Below, in pieces: positions 1 to 6,533 of a stretch of DNA of 11,957 bases; the stretch's first letter is position 1, and the number at the start of each line of letters is the position of its first letter. The DNA is from Bacteroidales bacterium (GTDB lineage Bacteria > Bacteroidota > Bacteroidia > Bacteroidales > B39-G9): contig JAGLDO010000152.1 in NCBI GenBank assembly GCA_023145555.1, positions 1 to 11,957 on the forward strand, read 5' to 3'. Under the pieces are notes generated by a model. It saw only the letters and a program-made list of their open reading frames with translations. It was not told the origin of the DNA and made no database searches. A program made the translations under genes and the position numbers.

Positions 1-320
1 GAAACGAGGCTTACATTGGAGTTACTGATTTTGCACAAGGCGAATTAGGAGATATTGTTTTTGTTGAAATTGAAACAGAAGGAGAACATCTTGACAAAGA
101 AGAAACTTTTGGAACAGTAGAAGCTGTTAAAACTGTTTCTGATATTTTTATGCCTATTTCAGGAAAAATTCTTGAAGTAAATCCAAAACTTGAAGAAAAT
201 CCCGAAGTTGTTAACAAAGATCCTTATGGTGATGGTTGGTTGATTAAAATTTCAGTTGATGATGCTTCTGAGCTTGATGAGCTACTAACACCGGAAAAAT
301 ATGAAGAAGCAACAAAATAA
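1..320 (+). CDS. gcvH: Glycine cleavage system H protein, 3' part (5' end outside window)
   Basis: The reading frame is open from base 3 and gives 105 residues ending in TAA. GcvH is the lipoyl-carrying shuttle of the glycine cleavage system: it moves the aminomethyl group between the P, T and L proteins in the cytoplasm. The diagnostic lipoylation motif ETFGTVEAVKTVSD is present, and its lysine (codon 129-131) is the predicted lipoyl attachment site. The conserved DPYGDGWLIKI segment and the C-terminal LLTPEKYEE helix follow, as in complete H proteins. The family is usually about 125-130 residues, so roughly 20 N-terminal residues lie beyond the left edge; no frameshift is visible. None of the genes for the P, T or L proteins is in this window. 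A strong hairpin terminator ends the transcript, so it should not read into rnhA at full level. Confidence 0.96.
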   Translation, partial: NEAYIGVTDFAQGELGDIVFVEIETEGEHLDKEETFGTVEAVKTVSDIFMPISGKILEVNPKLEENPEVVNKDPYGDGWLIKISVDDASELDELLTPEKYEEATK

Positions 321-339
321 AGAATGCTTTTTAAATATT

Positions 340-371
340 AATCCCGACTAAAGAAAGTCGGGATTTTTTTT
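340..371 (+). terminator. Rho-independent terminator after gcvH
   Basis: A perfect 9-bp stem, AATCCCGAC (340-348) with GTCGGGATT (357-365), encloses an 8-base loop and runs straight into a T tract (364-371). It lies 20 bases after the gcvH stop. This is the clearest intrinsic terminator in the window and separates gcvH from rnhA. Confidence 0.93.
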
Positions 372-436
372 ATTCTAAAAACAGACAACAAGATAAGCTT
401 TTATATTTGCCCGCTTTTTTATATCTTCGTTAACAT

Positions 437-444
437 TAATTTTG
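437..444 (+). promoter_or_regulatory. Bacteroidota -7 element (TAATTTTG) in front of rnhA
   Basis: TAATTTTG matches the Bacteroidota sigma-ABfr -7 consensus TAnnTTTG exactly and ends 3 bases before the rnhA ATG. No -33 TTG sits at the usual 17-23-bp spacing; the nearest, TTTG at 406-409, is 27 bp away. If functional, transcription would begin at or inside the start codon, giving a leaderless or nearly leaderless message. Confidence 0.45.
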
Positions 445-447
445 TAT

Positions 448-927
448 ATGAACAATGAAATAATAATTTACACAGATGGTGCTGCACGTGGGAATCCCGG
501 CCCGGGAGGTTATGGTGTTGTTTTAAAAGCCGGCAAACATCGAAAAGAAATGTCTCAAGGTTATAAATTGACAACAAACAACCGCATGGAACTGTTGGCG
601 GTTATTGTTGCACTTGAACAGCTGAAAAACAAAAACAGTAATGTCACAATATATACCGATTCGAAATATGTTGTTGACGCCGTTGAAAAAAAATGGCTGT
701 TTAATTGGGAAAAAACGAATTTTAAAAAAAAGAAAAACCCCGATTTGTGGAAACGTTTCTTAAATATATATGCCAATCACACAGTAAAATTTATTTGGAT
801 AAAAGGACATAACGATAATGTTGAAAATGAAGTGTGCGACAAATTAGCTGTTGAAGCTTCGAAAGAAGTCAATCTTCTTGTTGATGAAGAATATGTTAAA
901 CAAAAAAACGAAAACACATTGTTTTAA
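448..927 (+). CDS. rnhA: Ribonuclease HI
   Basis: This 159-residue protein is a bacterial type 1 RNase H, which cuts the RNA strand of RNA:DNA hybrids (Okazaki primers, R-loops) using two metal ions. The N-terminal signature IIIYTDGAARGNPGPGGYG is present. The catalytic residues read D10, E48 (NNRMELLAV), D71 (YTDSKYV) and D131, with the mobile-loop histidine H121 (IKGHNDNVENEVCD), so the active site is complete. The lysine-rich KKWLFNW...NFKKKKNP region (81-98) corresponds to the basic protrusion that grips the hybrid. Length is normal for the family (about 155), and there is no N-terminal hybrid-binding domain. ATG 448 fits the family start; a TTG two codons upstream (442) is possible but overlaps the -7-like motif. 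No Shine-Dalgarno sequence is visible. purN follows after 65 bp on the same strand. Confidence 0.96.
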   Translation: MNNEIIIYTDGAARGNPGPGGYGVVLKAGKHRKEMSQGYKLTTNNRMELLAVIVALEQLKNKNSNVTIYTDSKYVVDAVEKKWLFNWEKTNFKKKKNPDLWKRFLNIYANHTVKFIWIKGHNDNVENEVCDKLAVEASKEVNLLVDEEYVKQKNENTLF

Positions 928-992
928 TTGAATTTGAAACTTATCGCTCTTTCCTTTCTCTTTTAATTTTTGTATTGTTGAAACATAAACAC

Positions 993-1565
993 ATGAAAAG
1001 AATTGCCATTTTTGCTTCCGGCTCAGGAACAAATGCTCAAAACATTATTGAATATTTCAAAAACCACGAACAAATAAGAGTTGAAGTAATTTTATCTAAC
1101 AATAAAGATGCTTATGTGCTCGAACGTGCAAAATATTTTAACATCCCCCACCTTGTGTTTGACAAACATAAATTTTATGAAACAAATATTATTGAAAATT
1201 TTCTTCTGGCAGCAAAAACAGACTTTATTATTTTAGCAGGTTTTTTATGGTTAATTCCCGAAAAATTTATTAACACATTCGAAAATAGAATAATAAATAT
1301 CCATCCTGCGCTACTACCCAAATATGGCGGAAAAGGTATGTATGGGGCAAAAGTTCACAAAGAAGTTTTAAAAAATAAAGACAAAGAAACAGGCATTACA
1401 ATTCATTATGTAAATAACAATTATGATGATGGACAAATAATTTTTCAGAAAAAATGTAATATTGAAGGCATTAATTCTGCCGAAAAAATTGCTCAAAAAG
1501 TTCATTCATTAGAATATGAATATTTTCCTAAAATAATTGAGCAACTGTTAACAAGAGACGAGTAA
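993..1565 (+). CDS. purN: Phosphoribosylglycinamide formyltransferase (GART)
   Basis: PurN transfers the formyl group from 10-formyltetrahydrofolate to GAR, the third step of de novo purine synthesis. The 190-residue protein opens with MKRIAIFASGSGTNAQNIIE, whose SGSGTN loop binds the substrate phosphate. Catalytic residues are all present: N102 and H104 in NIHPALLP, and D146 in NYDDGQIIFQ. The GKGMYG turn (113-118) stands where E. coli PurN has a different loop, and I believe this variant is common in Bacteroidota. ATG 993 was chosen because it places the first beta strand at residue 3, as in the family; a TTG at 975 would add six residues. An imperfect TAATTTTTG (964-972), one base too long for the -7 consensus, lies just upstream. 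No other purine gene is adjacent. The gene converges on the hydrolase at 1569. Confidence 0.95.
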   Translation: MKRIAIFASGSGTNAQNIIEYFKNHEQIRVEVILSNNKDAYVLERAKYFNIPHLVFDKHKFYETNIIENFLLAAKTDFIILAGFLWLIPEKFINTFENRIINIHPALLPKYGGKGMYGAKVHKEVLKNKDKETGITIHYVNNNYDDGQIIFQKKCNIEGINSAEKIAQKVHSLEYEYFPKIIEQLLTRDE

Positions 1566-1568
1566 ATA

Positions 1569-2363
1569 TTAATAGCATTCATTAACAAAATCGGACAGTT
1601 CTCGAACAGATTTTTCTTTATCTTCGACAAAGCCAATGTGACCTGAATTTTGCAAAACAACAGCTTTAATTTTTTTAGACAATTCTGCCTGCTTTAACGC
1701 TACCGGAACAGGAATAAAATTATCTTTGGTGCCAATAAAATATAAAACCGGAATTTTTGTATCCTTTAAAACATTTGTTCTGTCGGGTCTTTGCACCATA
1801 CCTTTTAAGCTTGCAACAATTCCTCTGTCTGTTGTTTGAATTGCATTTTTTTTGTTTCTTTCAATAATTGAACTGAATTTCTCTGTATTTTCATTTGCAA
1901 AAACCAGAGGGATATTTGTATTAAAAAGCAATTCTTTTTTCCCTTGTTTTACTAATTTTATTTCTCGCTCTCTGTTTTTAATTTTCTCAACGTTATCGCT
2001 ATAAGCAGAGGAATGAAAAAGAGAAAATCCGAAAAGTCTGTGTGCATAATTATCTGCAAATGCCAATGTTACATAACCTCCAAGAGAATGGCCAATAACA
2101 AAACATTTCTCAACATTAAGATTTGTGATAACTGCTTCAACTGCCTCAGCCATCAAATCCATTGTGTTAACATTAAAAGTTCCACTTTGTCCGTGACCTA
2201 AAAGATCGATTGAAATAACCCGAAATGTTTCTGCTAATGTTTTAGAAAAATCTGTCCAAACATCAAGAGTCTCAAGATACCCATGTAATAAAACAACAAC
2301 CTTTCCTTCGCCTTCATCTTTAAAATTAACAATTATGTTTTTAAATTGTATTTTTTTAACCAT
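1569..2363 (-). CDS. Alpha/beta-fold hydrolase, substrate unknown
   Basis: This 264-residue protein is a cytoplasmic alpha/beta hydrolase of the short-chain esterase/lipase-like type (Abhydrolase_1/6), without signal peptide or membrane segment. Visible elements are the oxyanion-hole motif LLHGYLE (25-31), the strand IDLLGHGQS (52-60), the nucleophile elbow GHSLGG with S93, the acid D214 in FIGTKDNFIP, and H242 in NSGHIGFVED. The catalytic triad is therefore complete. The cap region (about 120-190) is helical and lysine-rich, with nothing that identifies the substrate. Esterase, thioesterase or small-molecule hydrolase are all possible. The start is supported by GAGGTG (2366-2371, minus strand), the best Shine-Dalgarno sequence in the window. 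The gene stands alone: it converges on purN and diverges from sdhC, so its context does not reveal its role. Confidence 0.9.
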   Translation of the reverse strand: MVKKIQFKNIIVNFKDEGEGKVVVLLHGYLETLDVWTDFSKTLAETFRVISIDLLGHGQSGTFNVNTMDLMAEAVEAVITNLNVEKCFVIGHSLGGYVTLAFADNYAHRLFGFSLFHSSAYSDNVEKIKNREREIKLVKQGKKELLFNTNIPLVFANENTEKFSSIIERNKKNAIQTTDRGIVASLKGMVQRPDRTNVLKDTKIPVLYFIGTKDNFIPVPVALKQAELSKKIKAVVLQNSGHIGFVEDKEKSVRELSDFVNECY

Positions 2364-2383
2364 AACACCTCATTTTTATTACG

Positions 2384-2410
2384 TAAAAATAGGAAAATCT
2401 TCAATAACAA
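2384..2410 (-). promoter_or_regulatory. Putative promoter of the alpha/beta hydrolase
   Basis: On the minus strand, TTG (2408-2410) is followed after 16 bases by TATTTTTA (2384-2391), a 7/8 match to the TAnnTTTG -7 element. Transcription would start around 2378, leaving a short leader containing the GAGGTG ribosome-binding site. The spacing is one base short of the usual range, so this is a candidate only. Confidence 0.4.
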
Positions 2411-2412
2411 TT

Positions 2413-2420
2413 TATTTTTG
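2413..2420 (+). promoter_or_regulatory. -7 element (TATTTTTG) upstream of sdhC
   Basis: TATTTTTG matches TAnnTTTG exactly and lies 22 bases before the sdhC ATG, within the 79-bp divergent spacer shared with the hydrolase. No -33 TTG occurs at 17-23 bp. A second, weaker candidate, TACTTTTA at 2436-2443, overlaps the start codon. The two divergent promoters would be nearly back to back. Confidence 0.45.
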
Positions 2421-2442
2421 TTAAATTAAAATTCTTACTTTT

Positions 2443-3117
2443 ATGAGTAATCTATTTTCCTCTTCAATTGGTCGCAAATTAATAATGAGCATAAGCGGTT
2501 TGTTCCTAATTTTATTTATTTGTGTTCATCTCTCTGTAAATCTATTGCTAATTTTTGACGACAGCGGAAAGTTATTTAATCTGGCAGCACATTTTATGGA
2601 TTCCAATCCTATAATTAAAATTGTTGAACCATTATTGGCAATCGGTTTTGCTGTTCACCTTGTTTATGCAACTATAATTACAATACAAAATAAAAAAAAA
2701 AGACCCCAAAATTATTCTATACAAAACAACAAAGCAACTAGCTCTTGGCCATCAAGAAACATGTTTATTCTTGGTGCATTAATTGTTCTTTTTCTTGCCG
2801 TTCACCTTTCTGACTATTTTTACAAAATAAAATTTGGCACCATGCCTACAATTAAAATTGACGGCATAATTATGAATGATGCATATCTTGTTGTTTCAAA
2901 ATCATTTATCAACCATTTTTGGTATTCATTACTTTACATAGCATCCGGAATGTTTTTAGGATTACATTTAACTCATGGTTTTTGGTCTGCTTTTCAAACT
3001 ATTGGCTGGACTAATGATTTATGGTTAAAAAGATTAAAAAAAATCTCTATTGTTTATGCAATTATTGTTGCAACAGGATTTTCAATAATACCGTTATATT
3101 TTTTAATATTTATGTAA
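2443..3117 (+). CDS. sdhC: Succinate dehydrogenase/fumarate reductase cytochrome b subunit (b558 type)
   Basis: SdhC/FrdC is the membrane anchor of complex II; it binds heme b and passes electrons between the iron-sulfur subunit and quinone. The 224-residue protein begins with SSSIGRKLIMSISGLFLILF, typical of the single-anchor b558 family in Bacteroidota. Five hydrophobic segments are visible at about 14-36, 60-80, 106-126, 158-180 and 201-223, as expected for the one-subunit, di-heme (type B) anchor. Likely heme-ligand histidines are H29 (CVHLSVN), H72 (AVHLVYA), H121 (AVHLSDY) and H175 or H178 (GLHLTHGFW); the assignment is by position and not proven. No separate SdhD is present, as expected for this type. 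sdhA and sdhB follow on the same strand. The direction of use (succinate oxidation or fumarate reduction) cannot be read from the sequence. Confidence 0.93.
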   Translation: MSNLFSSSIGRKLIMSISGLFLILFICVHLSVNLLLIFDDSGKLFNLAAHFMDSNPIIKIVEPLLAIGFAVHLVYATIITIQNKKKRPQNYSIQNNKATSSWPSRNMFILGALIVLFLAVHLSDYFYKIKFGTMPTIKIDGIIMNDAYLVVSKSFINHFWYSLLYIASGMFLGLHLTHGFWSAFQTIGWTNDLWLKRLKKISIVYAIIVATGFSIIPLYFLIFM

Positions 3118-3232
3118 AATTATTTTTAAAAAAAATTTTATTTCATAATAAATTAGCGACTTGTAGAAATAAATTATGATATAATATAAAATACTTTATG
3201 AATTTTTAAGTTTTTTATGGTTTCTTTTTTTT

Positions 3233-3310
3233 ACCACAAGGTACACAAAGATTTTCACTAAGTTCACTATGAATTTGTGTCCTTTGTGTGTTCTTGGTGC
3301 TCTTTGTGGT
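3233..3310. repeat. REP-like imperfect palindrome of 9-base units
   Basis: The left outer arm, ACCACAAGGTACACAAAGA (3233-3251), pairs with the reverse complement of 3292-3310 at 15 of 19 positions. The pairing continues less perfectly inward (around 3256-3267 with 3277-3288) to a small AT loop near 3270. Each arm is built from degenerate units of about nine bases of the form NNCACNAAG. A run of seven T (3316-3322) follows on the plus strand, so the element resembles an intrinsic terminator or attenuator between sdhC and sdhA. The same design recurs after mutS. Confidence 0.75.
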
Positions 3311-3394
3311 TATTATTTTTTTACCATTAAGAATGATTTTTTAAATCTCATAAAATAATTACTACTCCCAAGAACTCAGGATTAGTATTTTTTA

Positions 3395-3402
3395 TATATT
3401 TG
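3395..3402 (+). promoter_or_regulatory. -7 element (TATATTTG) upstream of sdhA
   Basis: TATATTTG is an exact TAnnTTTG match lying 66 bases before the sdhA ATG at 3469. No -33 TTG is at the normal spacing. Coming after the palindrome and T run, it could provide independent transcription of sdhA. It also argues against a TTG start at 3400, which overlaps it. Confidence 0.4.
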
Positions 3403-3468
3403 ATTGATATATCTAAAATTTACAAACGCAAAAACAATAATTTAACAATTTTCAAATTTTTTTTACAG

Positions 3469-5418
3469 ATGACCAAGTTGAATTCAAAAATACCCGAAGG
3501 TCCTTTAGATAAAAAATGGGACAAACATAAATTGAATATTAAACTTGTTAGTCCGGCAAACAAAGAAAAATTAAACATAATTGTTGTAGGCACAGGTCTT
3601 GCCGGGAGTTCTGCGGCAGCAAGTTTAGCCGAATTAGGGTATAATGTAAAAATTTTTTGTTTTCAAGACAGTCCGCGAAGAGCACACAGCATAGCTGCAC
3701 AAGGAGGTATTAATGCTGCAAAAAATTACCAAAACGACAACGACAGTGTATCTCGCCTATTTTACGACACTATTAAGGGTGGTGATTTTAGATCCCGCGA
3801 AGCAAACACATATCGTTTGGCTCAACTTAGCGGAGCAATTATTGACCAAAGTGTTGCACAAGGTGTTCCTTTTGCCCGTGACTATGCCGGATATTTAGAT
3901 AATCGCTCGTTTGGTGGCACTTTAGTATCGCGTACTTTTTATGCCAGAGGCCAAACAGGCCAACAATTGCTACTTGGTGCTTATGGTGCATTAAACAGAC
4001 AAATACATACAGAGAAAATAAAAATGTTCCCTAATCGTGAGATGCTCGACTTAGTAAAAATCGATGGAAAAGCACGAGGTATTATTGTCCGAAACTTAAT
4101 TACAGGAAAAATTGAAAAATATGGAGCACACGCTGTTGTAATTGCATCAGGCGGATATGCTAATGTTTTTTGTCTGTCGACCAATGCCATGGGAAGCAAT
4201 GCCGGTTGCATCTGGCAAGCATATAAAAAAGGAGCTTTTTTTAGCAATCCCGGTTTTGTTCAAATCCATCCTACTTGCATTCCTGTTCATGGTGAACAGC
4301 AGTCGAAACTAACATTAATGAGTGAAAGTTTGCGTAACGATGGAAGAATTTGGGTTCCAAAAGATAAAACAAGAGCAGAAAAATTAAGAAAATCAAAAAC
4401 CCCAGCTTCAGATGCAACAAAAATAAGCGAAGACCAACGTGACTATTATTTAGAAAGACGTTACCCGGCTTATGGCAATCTTGTTCCTCGCGATGTTGCT
4501 TCACGAGCTGCCAAAGAACGTTGCGATGCCGATTTTGGTGTTAATGCAAGTGGTAATGCTGTTTTCCTTGATTTTAAACATGCAATAAAAAAATTAGGCA
4601 AAAAAGAAATTGAAAAACGTTATGGTAATTTATTCGACATGTATTATAAACTCACCGCCGATAATCCCTATGAAGCACCTATGCAAATTTATCCTGCAGC
4701 TCATTACACAATGGGAGGCTCTTGGGTTGATTATAATCTAATGACAACAATTCCGGGCTTATATTCAATTGGTGAAGCTAACTTTTCCGACCATGGCGCT
4801 AATCGTCTTGGTGCTTCTGCATTAATGCAAGGTCTGGCTGACGGATATTTTATTTTGCCATATACAATTGGTGATTATTTAGCTAATGATATTAATACTC
4901 CCGCAATTGATATTAATACACCGGAATTTGACGAAGCCACAAAAAATGTTGAAAATAGAATTGATAAACTTTTAAGTATTGATGGCTCGAAAACTGTTGA
5001 CTTTTTTCATAAAGAGCTATACAATATTATGTGGAACCATGTTGGAATTTCACGAAACAAAGAAGGTTTAAAAAAAGCTATTGCCTTAATAAAAAAATTA
5101 AAAGAAGATTTTTGGAAAGATTTAAAAATCCCCAAAGAAAAACATACTGTTAACCAAGAACTGGAAAAAGCCGGCAGAGTTGCCGATTTTATTGAATTAT
5201 CCGAATTGATGGCAAAAGATGCTCTTAGCAGAAACGAATCGTGTGGCGGTCATTTTCGCGAAGACTTTCAAACTGACGAAGGCGAAGCTCTGCGAGATGA
5301 CAGCAATTATACTTATGTGTCTGCATGGGAATATAAAGGCAAAGATGAAGAGCCTATTATGCATAAAGAAAATTTAATTTTTGAAAATATTAATTTATCA
5401 AAACGTTCATACAAATGA
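3469..5418 (+). CDS. sdhA: Succinate dehydrogenase/fumarate reductase flavoprotein subunit
   Basis: SdhA/FrdA carries covalent FAD and interconverts succinate and fumarate on the cytoplasmic face of the membrane. The 649-residue protein has the dinucleotide fold VVGTGLAGSSAA (39-50), the FAD-linking histidine H73 in RRAHSIAAQGG, the catalytic arginine R341 in LVPRDVASRA, H412 in AAHYTMGG, and R446 in GANRLGASAL. The C-terminal helical domain ends with GGHFREDFQTDEGEALRDD (593-611), typical of the long Bacteroidota type. ATG 3469 gives MTKLNSKIPEGPLDKKW, which matches the usual beginning of this family. A TTG at 3400 would add 23 residues of lysine/asparagine-rich sequence without family support. 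No Shine-Dalgarno is visible. All key residues are intact. The gene sits between sdhC (351 bp before) and sdhB (204 bp after). Confidence 0.96.
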   Translation: MTKLNSKIPEGPLDKKWDKHKLNIKLVSPANKEKLNIIVVGTGLAGSSAAASLAELGYNVKIFCFQDSPRRAHSIAAQGGINAAKNYQNDNDSVSRLFYDTIKGGDFRSREANTYRLAQLSGAIIDQSVAQGVPFARDYAGYLDNRSFGGTLVSRTFYARGQTGQQLLLGAYGALNRQIHTEKIKMFPNREMLDLVKIDGKARGIIVRNLITGKIEKYGAHAVVIASGGYANVFCLSTNAMGSNAGCIWQAYKKGAFFSNPGFVQIHPTCIPVHGEQQSKLTLMSESLRNDGRIWVPKDKTRAEKLRKSKTPASDATKISEDQRDYYLERRYPAYGNLVPRDVASRAAKERCDADFGVNASGNAVFLDFKHAIKKLGKKEIEKRYGNLFDMYYKLTADNPYEAPMQIYPAAHYTMGGSWVDYNLMTTIPGLYSIGEANFSDHGANRLGASALMQGLADGYFILPYTIGDYLANDINTPAIDINTPEFDEATKNVENRIDKLLSIDGSKTVDFFHKELYNIMWNHVGISRNKEGLKKAIALIKKLKEDFWKDLKIPKEKHTVNQELEKAGRVADFIELSELMAKDALSRNESCGGHFREDFQTDEGEALRDDSNYTYVSAWEYKGKDEEPIMHKENLIFENINLSKRSYK

Positions 5419-5445
5419 AGTTAAAAGTTGAAAGTTAAAGGTTTA
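5418..5445 (+). repeat. Four-unit 7-bp tandem repeat just after sdhA
   Basis: Four exact-register 7-base units occur: AAGTTAA, AAGTTGA, AAGTTAA and AGGTTTA. The first base overlaps the last base of the sdhA stop codon. The remainder of the 204-bp sdhA-sdhB spacer shows no gene and no clear terminator, only a near-consensus -7 element, TAGTATTG, at 5573-5580. It is a short minisatellite-like array of unknown role. Confidence 0.7.
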
Positions 5446-5622
5446 TAAAGTAGTGCATTTTTTTGCAATAAAAAAAGCTGACAACTAATTATACATTAAA
5501 TAGTGACAGTGAAACAAATGACACTACTCGAAGCATAATGACAAATAGAAAATAGTAGCTTATACAAGAGAGTAGTATTGTTTAAGAAAAATATCGCTTA
5601 AGCATCAATAAAAAATAAGGAA

Positions 5623-6369
5623 ATGAATTTTACTTTAAAAATATGGCGACAAAAAGATGCTAAATCAAAAGGTTGTTTTAAGATTTATAATGTGTCAGAT
5701 ATTAACTCAGATACCACATTTCTTGAAATGCTAGACATTTTAAACAATCGTTTAGTGCTTGAAGGAAAAGAAGAGCCTGTTGCATTTGCTCACGATTGTA
5801 GAGAAGGAATTTGCGGGATGTGTGGCTTATTTATTAACGGCAGAGCTAATGGTCCGGATTCCGGTGTAACTGCGTGTCAATTAATGATGCGCAAGTTTAA
5901 AGACGGCGACACAATTACCGTTGAGCCCTGGCGAGCAAAACCATTTCCTGTTGTTAAAGATTTGATAGTTGACCGTAGTGCTTTTGACAAAATTCTTCAG
6001 GTTGGAGGATATATTTCTGTAAACACAGGTTCGGCACAAGAAGCAAACACTCTTCTAATTTCACAAAAAAATGCAGAAGAGGCTTTTGATGCTGCTGCAT
6101 GTATTGGTTGTGGCGCATGTGTTGCTACTTGTAAAAATTCTTCGGCAATGTTGTTTGTAGCCTCAAAAATTTCTCATCTTGCCCGATTGCCACAAGGCAA
6201 AATTGAAGCTGTTGAAAGGGCAAAAAATATGGTTGCAAAAATGGACGAGCTTGGCTTTGGCGGTTGTTCAAACACAGGTGCCTGTTCTGTTGAATGCCCC
6301 AAAAATATTTCGCTCTCTCATATTGCTAAACTTAATCGAGAATTTATAAAAGCAAAATTTAAAAAATGA
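5623..6369 (+). CDS. sdhB: Succinate dehydrogenase/fumarate reductase iron-sulfur subunit
   Basis: SdhB/FrdB holds the three iron-sulfur clusters that link the flavin of SdhA to the heme and quinone of SdhC. All ligands are present in 248 residues: C59, C64, C67 and C85 for [2Fe-2S] (HDCREGICGMCG...TACQ). C160, C163, C166 and C225 serve [4Fe-4S], and C170, C215 and C221 serve [3Fe-4S], assigned by comparison with E. coli SdhB. The arrangement is CxxCxxCxxxC followed by CSNTGACSVECPK. Three cysteines at the [3Fe-4S] site are normal for this family. The start at ATG 5623 has AAGGAA directly in front (5617-5622), closer than ideal for ribosome binding. The gene lies 204 bp after sdhA, so it may be cotranscribed or use its own promoter; subunits of this complex are usually packed more tightly. 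Confidence 0.96.
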   Translation: MNFTLKIWRQKDAKSKGCFKIYNVSDINSDTTFLEMLDILNNRLVLEGKEEPVAFAHDCREGICGMCGLFINGRANGPDSGVTACQLMMRKFKDGDTITVEPWRAKPFPVVKDLIVDRSAFDKILQVGGYISVNTGSAQEANTLLISQKNAEEAFDAAACIGCGACVATCKNSSAMLFVASKISHLARLPQGKIEAVERAKNMVAKMDELGFGGCSNTGACSVECPKNISLSHIAKLNREFIKAKFKK

Positions 6370-6384
6370 TGTTAGCAGACATAT

Positions 6385-6408
6385 TCCTTTAATTATACTG
6401 TTAAAGGA
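6385..6408. other. Hairpin after sdhB, possible weak terminator
   Basis: TCCTTTAA (6385-6392) and TTAAAGGA (6401-6408) form a perfect 8-bp stem with an 8-base loop, 16 bases after the sdhB stop. No T tract follows directly (TAAAAACAATG instead), so it may only stabilise the mRNA 3' end or act as a poor terminator. Confidence 0.4.
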
Positions 6409-6442
6409 TAAAAACAATGTTTCTTTAATAAAAAAATATGTC

Positions 6443-6478
6443 ATATTTCAGTCAAATTAATACCACAAATATTTCAGT
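6443..6478 (+). repeat. 10-bp direct repeat ATATTTCAGT before the kinase gene
   Basis: ATATTTCAGT occurs at 6443-6452 and again at 6469-6478, 26 bases apart start to start. The second copy overlaps the first base of the putative -33 TTG (6478-6480). Placement and spacing suit an operator for a direct-repeat-binding activator or repressor, but two copies in AT-rich DNA are weak evidence. Confidence 0.35.
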
Positions 6479-6508
6479 TGCAAATATTAAAATTTATTAC
6501 TAATATTG
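6478..6508 (+). promoter_or_regulatory. Putative Bacteroidota promoter of the hybrid histidine kinase
   Basis: TTG (6478-6480), a 20-base spacer, then TAATATTG (6501-6508), one mismatch from TAnnTTTG. This is the only place in the window where a -33 and a near-consensus -7 element have the canonical spacing (17-23 bp) on the right strand in front of a gene. Transcription would start near 6514, about 20 bases before the ATG. Confidence 0.5.
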
Positions 6509-6533
6509 AATATTAGATAACTAATCTTACCTG

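Larger units (their letters stand above)
3118..3468. other. 351-bp spacer between sdhC and sdhA
   Basis: No gene was found here. The first 110 bases are very AT-rich with poly-T and poly-A runs and no GC-stemmed terminator. The middle carries the REP-like palindrome at 3233-3310 with a following T run. The last part holds an exact -7 motif at 3395-3402. Such a long gap inside a complex II locus is unusual. Confidence 0.8.

Noticed and set aside
3143..3179. TCATAAT/ATTATGA inverted repeat after sdhC as a terminator or operator
   Set aside because: Only 7 AT-rich base pairs with a 23-base loop and no T tract; expected by chance in such AT-rich DNA.
3400..3468. Upstream TTG start giving sdhA 23 extra N-terminal residues
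   Set aside because: The extra segment has no family counterpart and overlaps the -7 motif; ATG 3469 gives the standard beginning.
3981..4504. Two minus-strand open frames inside sdhA
   Set aside because: They lie opposite strongly conserved flavoprotein sequence and have no family features or upstream signals; they are shadows of the real gene.
5458..5477. T-run/A-run hairpin in the sdhA-sdhB spacer as a terminator
   Set aside because: The stem would be almost only A-T pairs and is followed by GCTGAC, not by T; not a believable intrinsic terminator.
6370..6533. Small RNA or riboswitch in the sdhB-kinase spacer
   Set aside because: Only one short AT-rich hairpin is present, with no conserved riboswitch core that I can recognise.
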